Below the pieces are notes generated by a model, which was given only the letters and a program-made list of their open reading frames with translations, was not told the DNA's origin and searched no databases. Positions 1-10,612 of a stretch of 64,000 bases of DNA are shown one piece after another (the stretch's first letter is position 1; every line of letters starts with the position of its first letter). A program made the translations under genes and the position numbers. Origin of the DNA: Ricinus communis (Eukaryota > Streptophyta > Magnoliopsida > Malpighiales > Euphorbiaceae); assembly GCF_019578655.1 (NCBI RefSeq), contig NC_063259.1, forward strand, positions 17,450,489-17,514,488, given 5' to 3'.

Positions 1-836
1 GAAACTTAATCTTTCTTTCATTTCTAGGGTTTTGATTGGTATTTCTCAAGGAAGAATATCATTTCCTTTATTGCTTTTAAAGATTGAGGATCCAAGATTG
101 AAGATTTTCATTTCTACTCTTCCATGACTAGTTTGAGATCTTCTTCCCCTAATCTTTACTTCGTTATTGTAATGTTTAAGAACTAACTTTCTTACTATTT
201 GGATTTTGATGAGCCTTAATTTGTTATGTATGGATTGATTCAAAGTTAATGCAATTAATCTTTTCTATAAGTTGTTTTGTCCTTTTGATTACTTAGTAAT
301 CTATCTCAATTGATAAGTCGACATATTAATTAGAATTTATTTTCATAAACTGATTAGAGATAACTCTTTATGAATTTGATCCCATTTTAAGGACTGAGGA
401 TTGATTAGGATACTAGAGATAAATCTACAAGATCATTTGGTTCAATAGTTCCTTAATCTTTATGCATGACCTAAGTGAGTGGGTCTGAGAAGAGATTCAT
501 CTCCCTTCTATAAGGAATTAGGATTTAATCACTTGAGAAATATTTAAACCTAATTTTGTGGAATGCCAACTCAACTCTTGATTTGCATTAAGGGGATTCG
601 CTACTTAAATATGCTTTATCCTTGATAAATTTACCAATCATTTTAATCTTTGTTTTCAAGATTGTTTTATTTTTAAATTTTATTACACTCAAACAACATT
701 TTGATTGCTAAATATTAGTGCATGATTGAAGGTAATACTCACAATTAGGTCCCTAGTGGGATGATACTCTTATTTGTCATTATATTACTTGATACGATCA
801 GTGCACTTTGCCATGTGCGGATAGCACGCACCAACA
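1..836 (+). repeat. 3' part of a gypsy-type LTR (probable)
   Basis: AT-rich non-coding DNA with the look of the R-U5 part of a plant Ty3/gypsy LTR. It has an early leader-like stretch, a long AT-rich middle, and near 750-836 a passage (tccctagtgggatgatactc, then cttgatacgatcagtgcac) of the kind found at Athila/Tat LTR ends. It ends in ...gcaccaaca at about 836. No PBS follows, so it would be a 3' or solo LTR. The 5' end lies outside the window and no partner LTR is visible. The assignment rests on remembered sequence style, not on an alignment. Confidence 0.4.
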
Positions 837-2338
837 CATGTTATCATAAAAGAGTTTGTAATGACATGTGTTTATACAACAGCTTGACATGTGCCATCAC
901 ATAAGGGGTTATGTGACGACATATGTTAAGAAAGTAGCTTGACACTATGGGCTGCGATTTCAGGTGCGCACACAAGTGTCTTTAGCGACTACATACTGCA
1001 TGACTTTTTAACCTAATTAGAAACATGTTGACTAGTCACAGAGACTAGCACAAAGATGGGAGTCGCCACCCGGGTAACCGGGACACTTTTACTGTTGAGT
1101 ATGTTTCTCGATTCCATAAGGAAGCTTACGTCACAAATTCAAAGATGGATCCGGAAGCCAACTTCCTTATTTATATATATTTATCTTTAATTCTATTGTT
1201 TAACAGGCTATTCCTTATAAATCCAACGGTTATATATTACACATCAAACACTACAGCAGGTGAGATCCTCCTGAATCTAGCCCATTTTATTAAAGCTCAG
1301 CCTATACTCCAAGTTATCAACCTAACTTACTAATTAATTATGTAGAAAATCCATTTAGTCTAATCTATTTACAAGTTATGCTTTGATTTCTAACCTTTAA
1401 GCCTAATAGAATACTTTTAATGAAAAGGCCTAATTTGGTGATTTTAATTCTAATATGGCCCAATTAATTCAATTAAAGTATATGACAAAACCCACTAAGT
1501 CTATATATATTTTAAATTTAGGCCCAATATACCATCTCCTTAACCTAGTGGACTATAATTTTCATGCCAAGTCTAGTTTTAAGGCCTAATATCTATATGT
1601 CCAGTTCTAGTTAGGCAATCAAATAGAGATATTTGGCATACATCCAAAATAAAGCAAAAATGAAGTGCAAGAAAATTAATTCTAGTTATTACAACCTCTT
1701 ATAACTAAAAATCGAAAGAAAAACGCATGGACTAAGTTACAGTGTACAAAAATTGCTAAAAATCACATAGAGAATTCAAAAATAAGGTCACAATTGGTGC
1801 AGAGCTAAATCGTCACTGCGCTTGGCAACAACCGGTTTTGCATCTTTTCTCGATTCTCCCTCTCCTAGAAGCCGATTTAACATGCACAAAAAATAAAAAC
1901 TTGATTAAAATTCAGAAAATGAAGTAAGAATCATAACAAAACAAATCAAATTAAGCCAGAAATTATAAAATAATACAAACCCTAGAAAATAAATAAAATG
2001 ATAGAAGGCAAATAAAATTTCACATGACAGATTCTAGATTTCAATCATGCAACCTTAGAAATCTAATTAAATTGTAAAACTATGAAGAAGACAAAAATCC
2101 AACATATAATCCTAATCATTTGACTAATCAGATTCAAAATTCAAAAGCAAACATATTATTAAATTCAAAACCGTACATGTTTTGATAATCAAATTCAAAA
2201 CCTAATAAAATCTACAACATAGTAATTCATAAGAAACTCTAATCTAATCATGTAAAATATAGAAAATAGTAAAAAGATATTATAATCATATTTCTAGAAT
2301 AAAAACATAAGAACTAGTTGAAAGGGAAAGTGATGTTG
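837..2338. other. Unassigned AT-rich spacer
   Basis: No convincing coding region: open frames are short and look random. At about 1057-1080 there is a GC-rich island, gggagtcgccacccgggt. Its reverse complement contains GGTGGCGACTCCC, which resembles the LTR/PBS junction of some Tat-type gypsy elements, so a minus-strand LTR remnant may be present. That is a weak inference. The remainder to 2338 shows no repeat boundaries I can define. Confidence 0.3.
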
Positions 2339-2343
2339 AGGGT

Positions 2344-3819
2344 TGATGGGTGCTACTCGTGTTAGCTACAATCTAAGGCAGTGTACCTATCGATGCAGTC
2401 TAGCACTAATGGCGAGTATCAAGGTCGTATTCCTCGGGAAAGCGAAAGCCCAGAGTTACTCCTTTGTTCTTTGTTATATTAACCTAAAATGGATGATGAA
2501 TAAATTCTAAACTAACTATTAACTACGAGCTAAGTTCCGAGGGAGATGCAGGAGTAATTGATAAGTGAAATAATCAAGACAAGAAGATAAACCCAAAGAG
2601 AATCTAAACTAGTTGGCAATCAAACAAAAGATAAAGGATCGGTGAGTCTAATTATGCTACCCGTGGGCAGATTTATTCTTAACCGAATTCGATTTCTCTC
2701 GAGATAATCGAATTCCTAGACCTAATAACCTAAAGTTGGAATCTCTTCCTAACGATTGATTCTTAAATTAGCATTAAGCTTTAATCCGCCTCTATTAAGC
2801 TTTGTTAATTCTTAATCCGGCTAGTTAATTATCCTTATCTCTAAGCGATTATTAACCAGTTCTTGTTATTCAAAATTCCAATTGCCAAACGGATTTCTCA
2901 ATCTCATAAAGCAATCTAAACATCACAATTCACAACGTCTCATGAATAATGCATATCTTATTAATACTGAAAACAAGAAGAATACAAAACCAACTCAAAC
3001 AATCCAACAATATAATATCAAGCCAACATAGTAAAGAAATCCCAATGGATTAAATCAGTCTAGCTAAACATGTTCATATTTAAAACAATCTAGGAAATCA
3101 TTTACAATGAAAAAATAATGAAAATAAAACATGTACACCCTTTTCTCTCGAATTGGATGAACGTACTCCAAATCCGGATCTACACTTTGATTAATCTCCC
3201 AAACTGCCTCTTAAATTGCTCCACTACTGTTTTTGCACTCGGAATCTTACGATTCCGGGATTCTACTCACCGCAACTCTCTCGCACTCGATTGTGCGAAA
3301 CCGAACCAGCCACTAGGGCTCAATGTCACTCTTTTCTTTTCCCCCTCCTCTTAAGAAAAACTCATTTTTTCTTATATATTTAACTCAAGACGGCCGTGTT
3401 CAAGGCCGAAGTCCAAGCCGGATCTCACCAGTAGGGTTTCACCACGGTAGTGTTCCTCCCCGTGTTGGCCACCACGGGCCGTGTTTCTCCGTGTTGGCCC
3501 CACGGCCGTCAAGGCCGTGGTGGCTACGGAAACCGTGCCCAAAGTGCCAATTTCAAGAATCAAAGCCAATGGTTGAGCACGGCCAGAGTCCAGGCCGTGC
3601 TCAATGTATGCATTGCGGGCTCTTGTCCGATCTTGATGAATTCTCGTCCGTTTCCACACGTATTGATCTATAATTGCTTAAACAACGATGATGGTCCTAT
3701 AAATGTTCCTGAAATGCAAAAGAACATAAAACACGGGTGATCTGGGAATAAAAGCACAATAATTGCTAAGAACATACGCAATAATATGCAAGCAAATATG
3801 TATAAAACTATGCTCATCA
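2344..3819 (-). mobile_element. Solo LTR of family B, TSD agggt
   Basis: A complete LTR in minus orientation. It begins TGATGGGTGC (as read on plus) and ends ATGCTCATCA. The 5-bp sequence agggt flanks it at 2339-2343 and 3820-3824. Its left part (gttagctacaatctaaggca...) is shared with all other family A and B LTRs. Its right end (aatatgcaagcaaatatg...) matches family B. No internal region is attached, so LTR-LTR recombination removed the rest. It holds a cluster of CACGGCC/GGCCGTG motifs at about 3390-3600, and a minus-strand TATATAAG at 3371-3378 on the transcription-start side of the cluster. Confidence 0.9.
3371..3378 (-). promoter_or_regulatory. TATA box of solo LTR B
   Basis: TATATAAG read on the minus strand, immediately downstream (in transcription sense) of the CG-rich motif cluster. 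The same arrangement is present in the other family B LTRs at 10129-10136, 14181-14187 and 18705-18713. Confidence 0.55.
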
Positions 3820-4493
3820 AGGGTTTAGGATATTCATGCCACCAACATCCATGCAAGAGACAATGTGGTGAAAAAGTGCCAAAAAGATCTTCTTTCCTCT
3901 ATGCAATGATTAACAGTAAGCGAATTCTCACTTCTAAATTCTTTCTTGATCATCTTCTTCATCTTGGAAACACTAAAAAAGGTGTAATTCTTATCTCTTC
4001 TACGTCACAACAATTGCCAAACACCTTCAAGTTCATTCTCCTCTCAACAAAACCTTCATTATCCCTCCTATTTCACCTATCTCTTTAGGTCTAGCCTTTT
4101 TTGATTATGCAAAAGTCATAAGACTTGGGCTTAAATGGGAAGCTGATGGTGAATTCTTTCTTCTCATTGGAGAATATGTGGATGATAGGAAGAAAAGGAA
4201 AAAAGAATCATAGAGTGCCAAGTGAACCCACTCCCTCTACTTTTGATGGCTAACCTTCCCTTTCCTTTGAAGAAAAGGTTCTTAAGCGAATAGAGAGGAC
4301 TTGAAACTATCTGCATCACTTGCATGTGAATCTAGTGAAAATTTAAAAAGTTCATAAAATCCCTTATTATTATGTTGAAGATTGGGAAGAAGAAGAAGAG
4401 GTTCCAAATCCTCCTCCTCCTCAAGCTAGTACATATAGTGGAGGCAGAGGAAATGAGCTTATGATTGTAGAAGAAGAAGAAGAAGAAGATTGA
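3820..4493 (+). pseudogene. SIRE-like ORF3, 3' part (acidic tail)
   Basis: The C-terminal part of the third ORF found downstream of RNase H in SIRE/Maximus-type copia elements, often called env-like. A block near 3838-3935 (catccatgcaagagacaatg... then ctatgcaatgattaacagtaag) is shared with 13650-13727 and with the minus-strand copy near 53660-53760. The last part encodes VEDWEEEEE followed by an EEEEEED run and a TGA at 4491-4493. The minus-strand copy ends in the same kind of acidic run. The frame is broken by shifts and stops. I see no clear signal peptide or membrane segment here, so a virus-type envelope role is not supported by sequence. Confidence 0.55.
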
Positions 4494-4960
4494 TCTCTTT
4501 TGTTTTGTTTTGTTTTTTCTCCATTTTATTTTCACCAGTTTGTTATCTCATGCATTAATATATCATGTTGAGCATACATCTTTCAAGTAATATGATTATT
4601 CTTCGCTTAGCTTTATGCTCTTTTCTCTTAATTATTTTTTGGTTCTTCTTTCTAATTTTCCCAAAGGGGGAAAAGTTACATAATCTTAAAAATTAATTTA
4701 GAAAAGTGAAAAGAATTAAGGGGGAGAAAGAACGCCGATATTAAAAGGGGGAAAACACCTATAAACTTGGTTTGCTAGAATAGACTCTTAGATGGACAAA
4801 ATGCTTTTTTCCCTCTCGGAGAAAGACCTACCCTCTATTAGTTCCTTGAAAGAATTCATACGGGAAGCTACATGAGCAAAACTCAAACTTATTCCATATC
4901 TAACTAATTGCTCTTATACATGACCAATTTTATGTTTTTAATCAATTTGGTTGTCAAAAT

Positions 4961-4974
4961 AAAAAAGGAGAAAA
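4961..4974 (+). other. Polypurine tract of SIRE-like element
   Basis: AAAAAAGGAGAAAA ends one base before the LTR start TGTTGACC at 4976. This is the expected site of plus-strand priming. Confidence 0.7.
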
Positions 4975-5136
4975 TTGTTGACCTAAAAGTCAATTGATCT
5001 TTATTTTGATCTTAATAACCAAATTGAATATTGCTAGCATCATGTTTGAGTGTCTATATGACAATACAATAAAAGATTTCAGGATTGGCCAAAGATTCCT
5101 TAAAGTTTCAAGAAAGTATAGTAAAAAGACTCAAAA

Positions 5137-5510
5137 AGTGCGAGGGCGCCTTCACACTACGGGGGTGCTACTCCCATGGTCAAAATCATATAAGTCATTG
5201 AAAATCTCATTTGACATCTCATCAATGATAAAGTGACACCTGGCAGTCAAGAGTCAAATCCTCAAGAAGTGCGAGGGTGCTCTAATTTCAAGCAAAAGAC
5301 TCAACATGGCAGTTGATTTTGTAATGAGAAGCGTGAGCGCTTCTGAGCGCGAACAAGCCAGGCGTGAGGGTGATTTTCATAATTAATGCAAGGTCAGTAA
5401 CCATTGATATATCAATAACCAAGTTAGAGCCATGTGTTTGGAGCCGTTGGAGCCCTAACGTCTCTTTTTAGAAAGCGCGAGGGCGCTCGGGAAGCGTGGG
5501 GGCACTTTTC
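5137..5510 (+). repeat. CG-rich motif array in SIRE-like LTR
   Basis: At least six variants of a GCGAGGGCGC / GCGTGAGCGCTTC word are scattered in otherwise AT-rich sequence: 5137-5150, 5266-5282, 5329-5345, 5350-5371 and 5474-5510. Several are near-palindromic (AGCGCGAGGGCGCT). The array ends 90 bp upstream of the TATA box. Confidence 0.6.
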
Positions 5511-5599
5511 ATGACTACAGGCAACCTTTTGCCAAGTCAACAAATATGCACTAAATGAGTTTAGGACCCTTTGTTACGTCTCTAAGAGATAGGTATGAG

Positions 5600-5607
5600 T
5601 ATAAATA
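5600..5607 (+). promoter_or_regulatory. TATA box of SIRE-like LTR
   Basis: TATAAATA in the context gagtataaataccc. The same sequence occurs at 19027-19034 in the other plus-strand LTR copy. It would start transcription about 30 bp downstream, leaving an R-U5 of about 500 bp. Confidence 0.6.
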
Positions 5608-6144
5608 CCCTCATAAAGACTTAAGAAGTAAGTGTGTGATTGTGTCTTGTCCAAACTCTTGCAAATTTATTTTTCAACTTTCTACACTCAATTTTCTTCT
5701 TTGTATAGTGCATTAAGTTGAATCCTATTGTTCAAATAAAACTCTAAAGAGTTGTTGTGTGAGCCTAGGTATTAAAAACACAAGGAATTGGTTGTTCAGT
5801 AACCACCAATACTCAAGGGTTAAGAGACTTAGTAAGGAATTAGTTCACTAAGGTAAGAGGTTTAGTGTTAGCCTTGGAAAACACTAAGTTGTTAGGTGAA
5901 CTTGTAAAATCCAAAGGTTGTATCTTAAAGATTATAGTGGAATACCCAAGTGTGATCTTGAGGAGTGGATGCAGGGAGGATTGTTCTCGAACTACTATAA
6001 ACCTTTGTGTCAATTTTCTTAACTCTAACTCTTTTCCAATACTCTTAATCTTTCTTAAATCCTTGCATGTCACCGAAAATTATTCAATTATGTAACTTGA
6101 GGTCACTAATTGAACTCCCTTTCTTAGTTCCAAGGGAAAACAAG

Positions 6145-6157
6145 TGCTATCAGAGTA
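6145..6157 (+). other. Primer-binding site, initiator tRNA-Met type
   Basis: tgctatcagagta lies two bases after the LTR end and is a near match to TGGTATCAGAGC, the usual plant copia PBS for initiator tRNA-Met. It shows the LTR at 4976-6142 acted as a 5' LTR. Confidence 0.7.
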
Positions 6158-6196
6158 AGAACAATCTTTTCAAGCTTCATTGCGAGTGTAAAGACT

Positions 6197-6370
6197 ATGG
6201 CAACCAATGAAGGAGCTCAACACCTCAAGCCATTCTTTGATGGATCCAACTATGCCTTTTGGAAATTCCATATGAAAATCTATTTGGATTCTTATGGCAT
6301 TGAAGTGTGGGATTATGTGGTGAATGAATGGAAGGGCCCTACTGAAGTCAAAAATGGTGGAAATCTTGCA
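6197..6370 (+). pseudogene. SIRE-like gag, N-terminal fragment
   Basis: It begins with ATG 55 bp after the PBS. The fragment reads as a plant copia gag N-terminus, with an F-DGSNYAFWK-type motif near residues 14-23 followed by KMKIYL-like and WDYVV segments. This is the capsid-type domain that packages element RNA. It ends near residue 57, where family B element B2 begins in minus orientation. The remaining gag, protease and most of integrase are missing, because sequence resumes at 10613 in the C-terminal part of integrase. A deletion therefore removed about 2.5 kb of SIRE-like DNA together with one end of B2. Confidence 0.75.
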
Positions 6371-6510
6371 ATAAACAACAATATATGCTCAAAGGATTAA
6401 ATGCGTAAAAATACAAGAGGAATTATTCACTAAAATTCTCACCTCGTAGAATAACACTCGAAAATGTTCTAAATCCAATAAAGAGATAAATAATTAAAAA
6501 ATTTTGTTTA

Positions 6511-6541
6511 TTTTCTTCTTCTTCTTCTTCTTCTTCTTCTT
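6511..6541. repeat. (TTC)n microsatellite
   Basis: About ten TTC units inside the non-coding 3' internal region of B2. The equivalent site in B1 (17641-17665) is a short A-rich/GAA stretch, so this repeat has grown in this copy. Confidence 0.85.
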
Positions 6542-7417
6542 TTTCATTTATTTTTTTCATTTTTCATTTTTTTAATAATAAATTAGTAGCTTATAAGAGA
6601 ACTGCTGCATACGTAAAGAATAAAAGTATAGTTTGGATCGAAGGGAGCATCTAAAATATTAAAAAGACTTAGTGAATTTACCAACATAGTAACTGGCATT
6701 TTAATCCCACATAAGGGTGAGCAAATCACAAAAATAAATTCCAACATAAGGGTAAAGGAAAGATAAATGTAAAGAATGGTAAAATTGAAGTGTATATGTG
6801 TAAATTATGAAGAAAAGGTTAAGGCTCAAAACTGGCTAACTAATGGAAACATAAAGGGTAGGCTTTTGGCCAAATGTGGTGAATCCTAAATCACCCAAAT
6901 CACCTCATGGTATTCACAATATTCATGTAACTTCAATAAGCAATGCAAAGCAAGTTCTAGAAGTAAAGTCAAGTACAATGCACACTCAAACCCGAAATAT
7001 AAAGAGCACAAGTATAATGAATGCTCAACAGGCTCAAAATCTCACTTTGAGGTGTGGTATTAGGTGCAATTGGTTCGCAAAATCATTAATTGAATCATTA
7101 CTTAAGAAACACATGCATATGATATTATCAACGTTCTAAGTTAAAATTCGCCAATTTGAAAAATAATTAAATAACACCGGTTTAACCCGGTAGGGCTGAT
7201 GTGTAAAACACCATCAATTATTTTCCAAGGACAATGATCAATAAAGAAAAGTAACTACAATTTTATAAATCAAGTCATCAATCAGCTCAAAAATAGTTAA
7301 GTGCATAGAGACACAGTGTCCTAACATCCTAACAATACACAACACCTAGTTATAGCAATTTTAGATATATCTAAAAACCATAGGAGAGAGAAAGATTATA
7401 AGGTTTACCCACAACCA

Positions 7418-7451
7418 CCCCACACTTGAAGAACACACTGTCCTCAGTGTG
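7418..7451 (-). other. Internal hairpin plus polypurine-like motif (B2)
   Basis: On the minus strand, CACACTG-AGGA-CAGTGTG (7434-7451) forms a perfect 7-bp stem with an AGGA loop. It is followed six bases later by AAGTGTGGGG (7418-7427). The same module lies in B1 (16746-16778) and in family A. The loop matches that of the hairpin just before the 3' polypurine tract. Confidence 0.6.
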
Positions 7452-7814
7452 AAACAATATGGATACCCTGCATGGGATGTTCAACTAAGAGAAACAAAGG
7501 CAATACAATCCAAGTGCATGACATGTATGAAAAATAAAGTAAATAAATGCAAAAAATTGAAAAGATCTAGGGGACTGCCTTGATCATCCGCCAAGGCTGG
7601 TGTAGTGGAAATTCAGTGCATCCTCGGTAGAATCTAAAAAAAATAAAATAAAGAAATAATCGAAACTGAAAATAAAAATTAAATAAAATATGAAAACTAA
7701 AACTAATAAAATGTTTCAAAATAAAAGGTTAGAATATAAAAAATGAAAAAAAAAACATTTGGGGTGCCTCCCAAAAGCACTTCTTTTTGATATGATGAGT
7801 CTTCTTAGCTGGAC

Positions 7815-8990
7815 TCATGGTGAAAAGCAAATGGGTTTGATCGACGACCATCCATCCTTCTTCTAAGCAAATGGCTTTAAGTATCCGCTTAGAGGGATAA
7901 TTGTCAATTTCCTCCTCTCGACTGTCAAGCAAGCTGCCAATATGATGGGTAAAACTCTCTCCTTACATAGTTGCACGTAGTCATGATGCTTTAGGGGCTC
8001 TTCCAATTTGAAAGCTGAAGTTTCACCAGTTGGAAGGATCAACGGTTGGGCAATTTCTTTAGGAATGTCAATGGTTTTCTCCAGTCCTTGGCTTGGTTCA
8101 CTTGCTAGAAGAAACTCGAGCTACTCCAAGACTTCTTCATTGGATGACTCGTGCTCATCTTCCATCATCGAAGGGACTTGTGGAAAATCCACCAAAAATT
8201 CCTCTAACTGTAACTCAACATCATCAACTGTACATTCCTGTTGGTAGTCTTTCGGAGGAATCATGTTTGCCTCTTCCTTTTCTGGTTCTATCTCCATGTT
8301 CAAGGAGTCGTCCTGCACATAAGAATCATCGTCAAACATAATGGATAAACCAGAAAAATTCTCACCTGAACGCAAAGTGACGACGCTCCTATGTTCCTCG
8401 GAGTCAGTAGTGTTTGATGGAGTTTCTAATTATTCTACAGCTAATAACTTGAAGATCAAGCCTACTTGATGCTTTATGTTCTCAATCAAGGTTTGTTGAC
8501 TTCCAAGTACGCTCTCTACTTGTTGGAATATATCCTCAAGACTTGTAAAGAACCTCATCATTAGCTCCTCTGAAACTAACTCTTCATCTTGAGTTGAAGG
8601 TGCAAGTTTAGGCTGCTGATGTAGTTGCTGAAATCCTGGTGGTTCTTAGCCATTTAAGCTCCATCCAAAGGGTGAATAAGTGCTCCATTCTTGATTGTAG
8701 GTGCTTTCATACGAGTTATTTAGCTAGCTTCCCATATAATTCACCTGTTCATAGTTATAAGAACAATGAGCCAAATCACTACACAATGGACAATCATTAC
8801 TCAAATGTAAACCACAACAAATTTCACAAAAAACTTGAGATGAAAGGATAGGAGTGAAGAGTTGATCGGTCGCCCTGCAAAACGATTCAACTCGAGCTTC
8901 TAAGGCTGCACGGGTATCCCAATTTTTAGCACTCTCTTGGTTCCTGATCCCATTCTCCAATGCGTCATACAAAGAGTTTGAATTTAGCAT
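7815..8990 (-). pseudogene. Family B gag-derived ORF (B2), broken
   Basis: It starts at ATG 8990 and its first frame ends at a TGA at 7815. The N-terminal part includes MLNSNSLYDALENGIRNQES and a cysteine-histidine cluster, CEICCGLHLSNDC, resembling a gag zinc knuckle with one residue missing (C-x2-C-x3-H-x4-C). Further on is a TLRSGENFSG stretch like the LRSG motif found between gag and protease in Athila elements. Stops interrupt it after the cysteine cluster, within the acidic middle (near 8121) and near the end. A second overlapping frame (7729-7932) is open. No protease, RT or integrase is encoded. Confidence 0.65.
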
Positions 8991-9116
8991 TGAACCCCTT
9001 TATCATCTACTACTTGAATCATAAACTTAAACTAAATAAATATGTACGAAAGAAAAATAAATAAATAAAAATGGCTAAAACAACAAATAGCAAATTTCAC
9101 TTTAGTTTTCAAACAT

Positions 9117-9134
9117 TCCCCAGCAACGGTGCTA
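9117..9134 (-). other. PBS of B2, tRNA-Asp type, decayed
   Basis: On the minus strand TAGCACCGTTGCTGGGGA, three mismatches from TGGCGCCGTTGCCGGGGA, the complement of the plant tRNA-Asp 3' end. The changes look like CpG decay. Confidence 0.7.
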
Positions 9135-9140
9135 AAAACT

Positions 9141-10612
9141 CGATAGGCTATTTATGTAGCTACAATCTAAGGCAGTGAACCTATCGATGCAGTCTAGCAC
9201 TAATGGTGAGTATCAAGGTCGTATTATTGGGAAAGTGAAAACTCAGAGTTACTACTTCGTTCTTTGTTATCTAACCGAAGATATATGATGCATGAATTCT
9301 AAATTTAGTAATAACTAGAAACTGAGTTCTAAATGAGATGCAAGAATGAATAAATGAATGAAACAATCAAGATAAGAAATTCAAACCCAAAGGGAACCTA
9401 AACTAGTTGGCAATCAAACAAAAGATAACAGATTGATGAATCCAATTATCCTACTCGTGGATGAATTCTTAACTGAATTCGGTCTCCCTCTCGAGATAAC
9501 CGAATTCTTGAACCTAAGAACCTAAAGTTGGAATCTCTTCCTAACGATTGATTATTAAGTTAGCATTAAGCTTTAATCCGCCTCTATTAAGCTTTGTTAA
9601 TTCTTAATCCGGCTAGTCAATTACCCTTATCTCTAAGTGATGATTAACTAGTTCTTACTATTCAAAATTCTAATTACTTAACGAATTTCTCAATTACATA
9701 AAGCAATCTAAGGAACACAATTTACAACGTCTCATGAATAATGTGATATCTTATTAATACTGAAAGTAAGAAGAGTACAGAAAGGAACTCAAACAATCTA
9801 ACAATTTAGTACTAAGCCAACATAGTAAGGAAATCCCAATAGGTTTAATCAATCTAGCTACACATGTTCATGTCTAAAACAATTATGAAATAGGTACACC
9901 CTTTTCCTTCGAATTGGATGAATAGCTCAAAATCTGAATTAGTACTACGATTGATCTCCCCAATTGCCTCTCAATTTGCTCCACTACTGTTTTGCACTCG
10001 AAACCTTGCAATTTCGGGATTCTCCCTCTCTGCAACTCTCTCCCGAACTCAGTATTCTGCAAAAACTGAACCAGTCGCCAAATTTCTCTCTCTACTCCTT
10101 GCTCACCCTAGCACAAGAAATCATTTTCCTTATATAATTGTCCCAGCACGGCCATGGTCAAGGCCGTGCTGGCACTGCCGAAGTCTAGGCCATGCTAAAC
10201 CTTCGGAACTTGCAAATTAGGTCTTCTTCCTAACCGTGCCCTCGCCAGTGCTAAGCCACCACGGGCCGTGCTGGAGGCCGTGATAGCCTCGGAAACCATG
10301 CCAAAATGCCACATTTAAGGATCATAGGCTAATGGGTTGAGCACGGCCAGAGTCCAGGCCGTGATGATAAACAAGGCCTTGACCTAGGCCGTGCTTAATG
10401 TTTGAAATGCGAGCCCTTGTCCAATTTTGATGAATTCTTATCCATTTTCGCATGTATTATCTAAAATTGCTCAAACACTGATGATGGACCTATAAATTAT
10501 ACTGAAATGCAAAAGAGCACAAAACACGGGTGATCTTGGAATAAAAGCACAATAATTGCTAAGAAAATACACAATAATATGCAAGTAAATATGTGTGAAA
10601 CTATGCACATCA
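9141..10612 (-). repeat. 5' LTR of family B element B2
   Basis: 1472 bp, read on plus from CGATAGGC (ancestral TGATAGGC) to GCACATCA. It shares its whole length with the LTR 13728-15210. The CACGGCC/GGCCGTG cluster lies at about 10140-10400, next to a minus-strand TATATAAG at 10129-10136. Confidence 0.85.

Larger units (their letters stand above)
3820..4975 (+). mobile_element. 3' internal end of a SIRE-like copia element (upstream unit)
   Basis: This stretch resembles 13630-13727 and the reverse complement of 52643-53760, so it is the region between the third ORF and the 3' LTR. It contains the second half of ORF3 (to 4493), about 480 bp of 3' untranslated sequence, and a polypurine tract (AAAAAAGGAGAAAA, 4961-4974) directly before the LTR that starts at 4976. 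That LTR is followed by a PBS and a gag start, so two element units share one LTR. The left boundary is the solo LTR insertion at 3819. Confidence 0.7.
4976..6142 (+). repeat. SIRE-like LTR (serves as 3' LTR of one unit and 5' LTR of the next)
   Basis: It starts TGTTGACCTAAA and ends ...gggaaaaca, 1167 bp. It is preceded by a polypurine tract and followed by a PBS. Related copies are the 3' part at 18866-19579 and the full minus-strand LTR 51402-52642. Between 5137 and 5510 it holds repeated CG-rich words (gtgcgagggcgcc, agcgcgagggcgctc, gaagcgtgggggcac). A TATA box follows at 5600-5607. Confidence 0.8.
6371..10612 (-). mobile_element. Family B non-autonomous gypsy element B2 (one end deleted)
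   Basis: Minus-strand element with one LTR (9141-10612), a PBS (9117-9134), a gag-like ORF (7815-8990) and a non-coding 3' region. The left end at 6371 lies inside the 3' internal region: aaacaacaatatatgc matches, inverted, about 17775-17795 of B1. The last ~450 bp of internal sequence, the polypurine tract and the 3' LTR are therefore lost. The right end abuts SIRE-like sequence (tcaagcaaag) with no matching TSD on the left, as expected after deletion. Confidence 0.8.

Noticed and set aside
4332..4535. Minus-strand Phe/Lys-rich frame
   Set aside because: Antisense of the GAA-rich acidic tail of SIRE-like ORF3.
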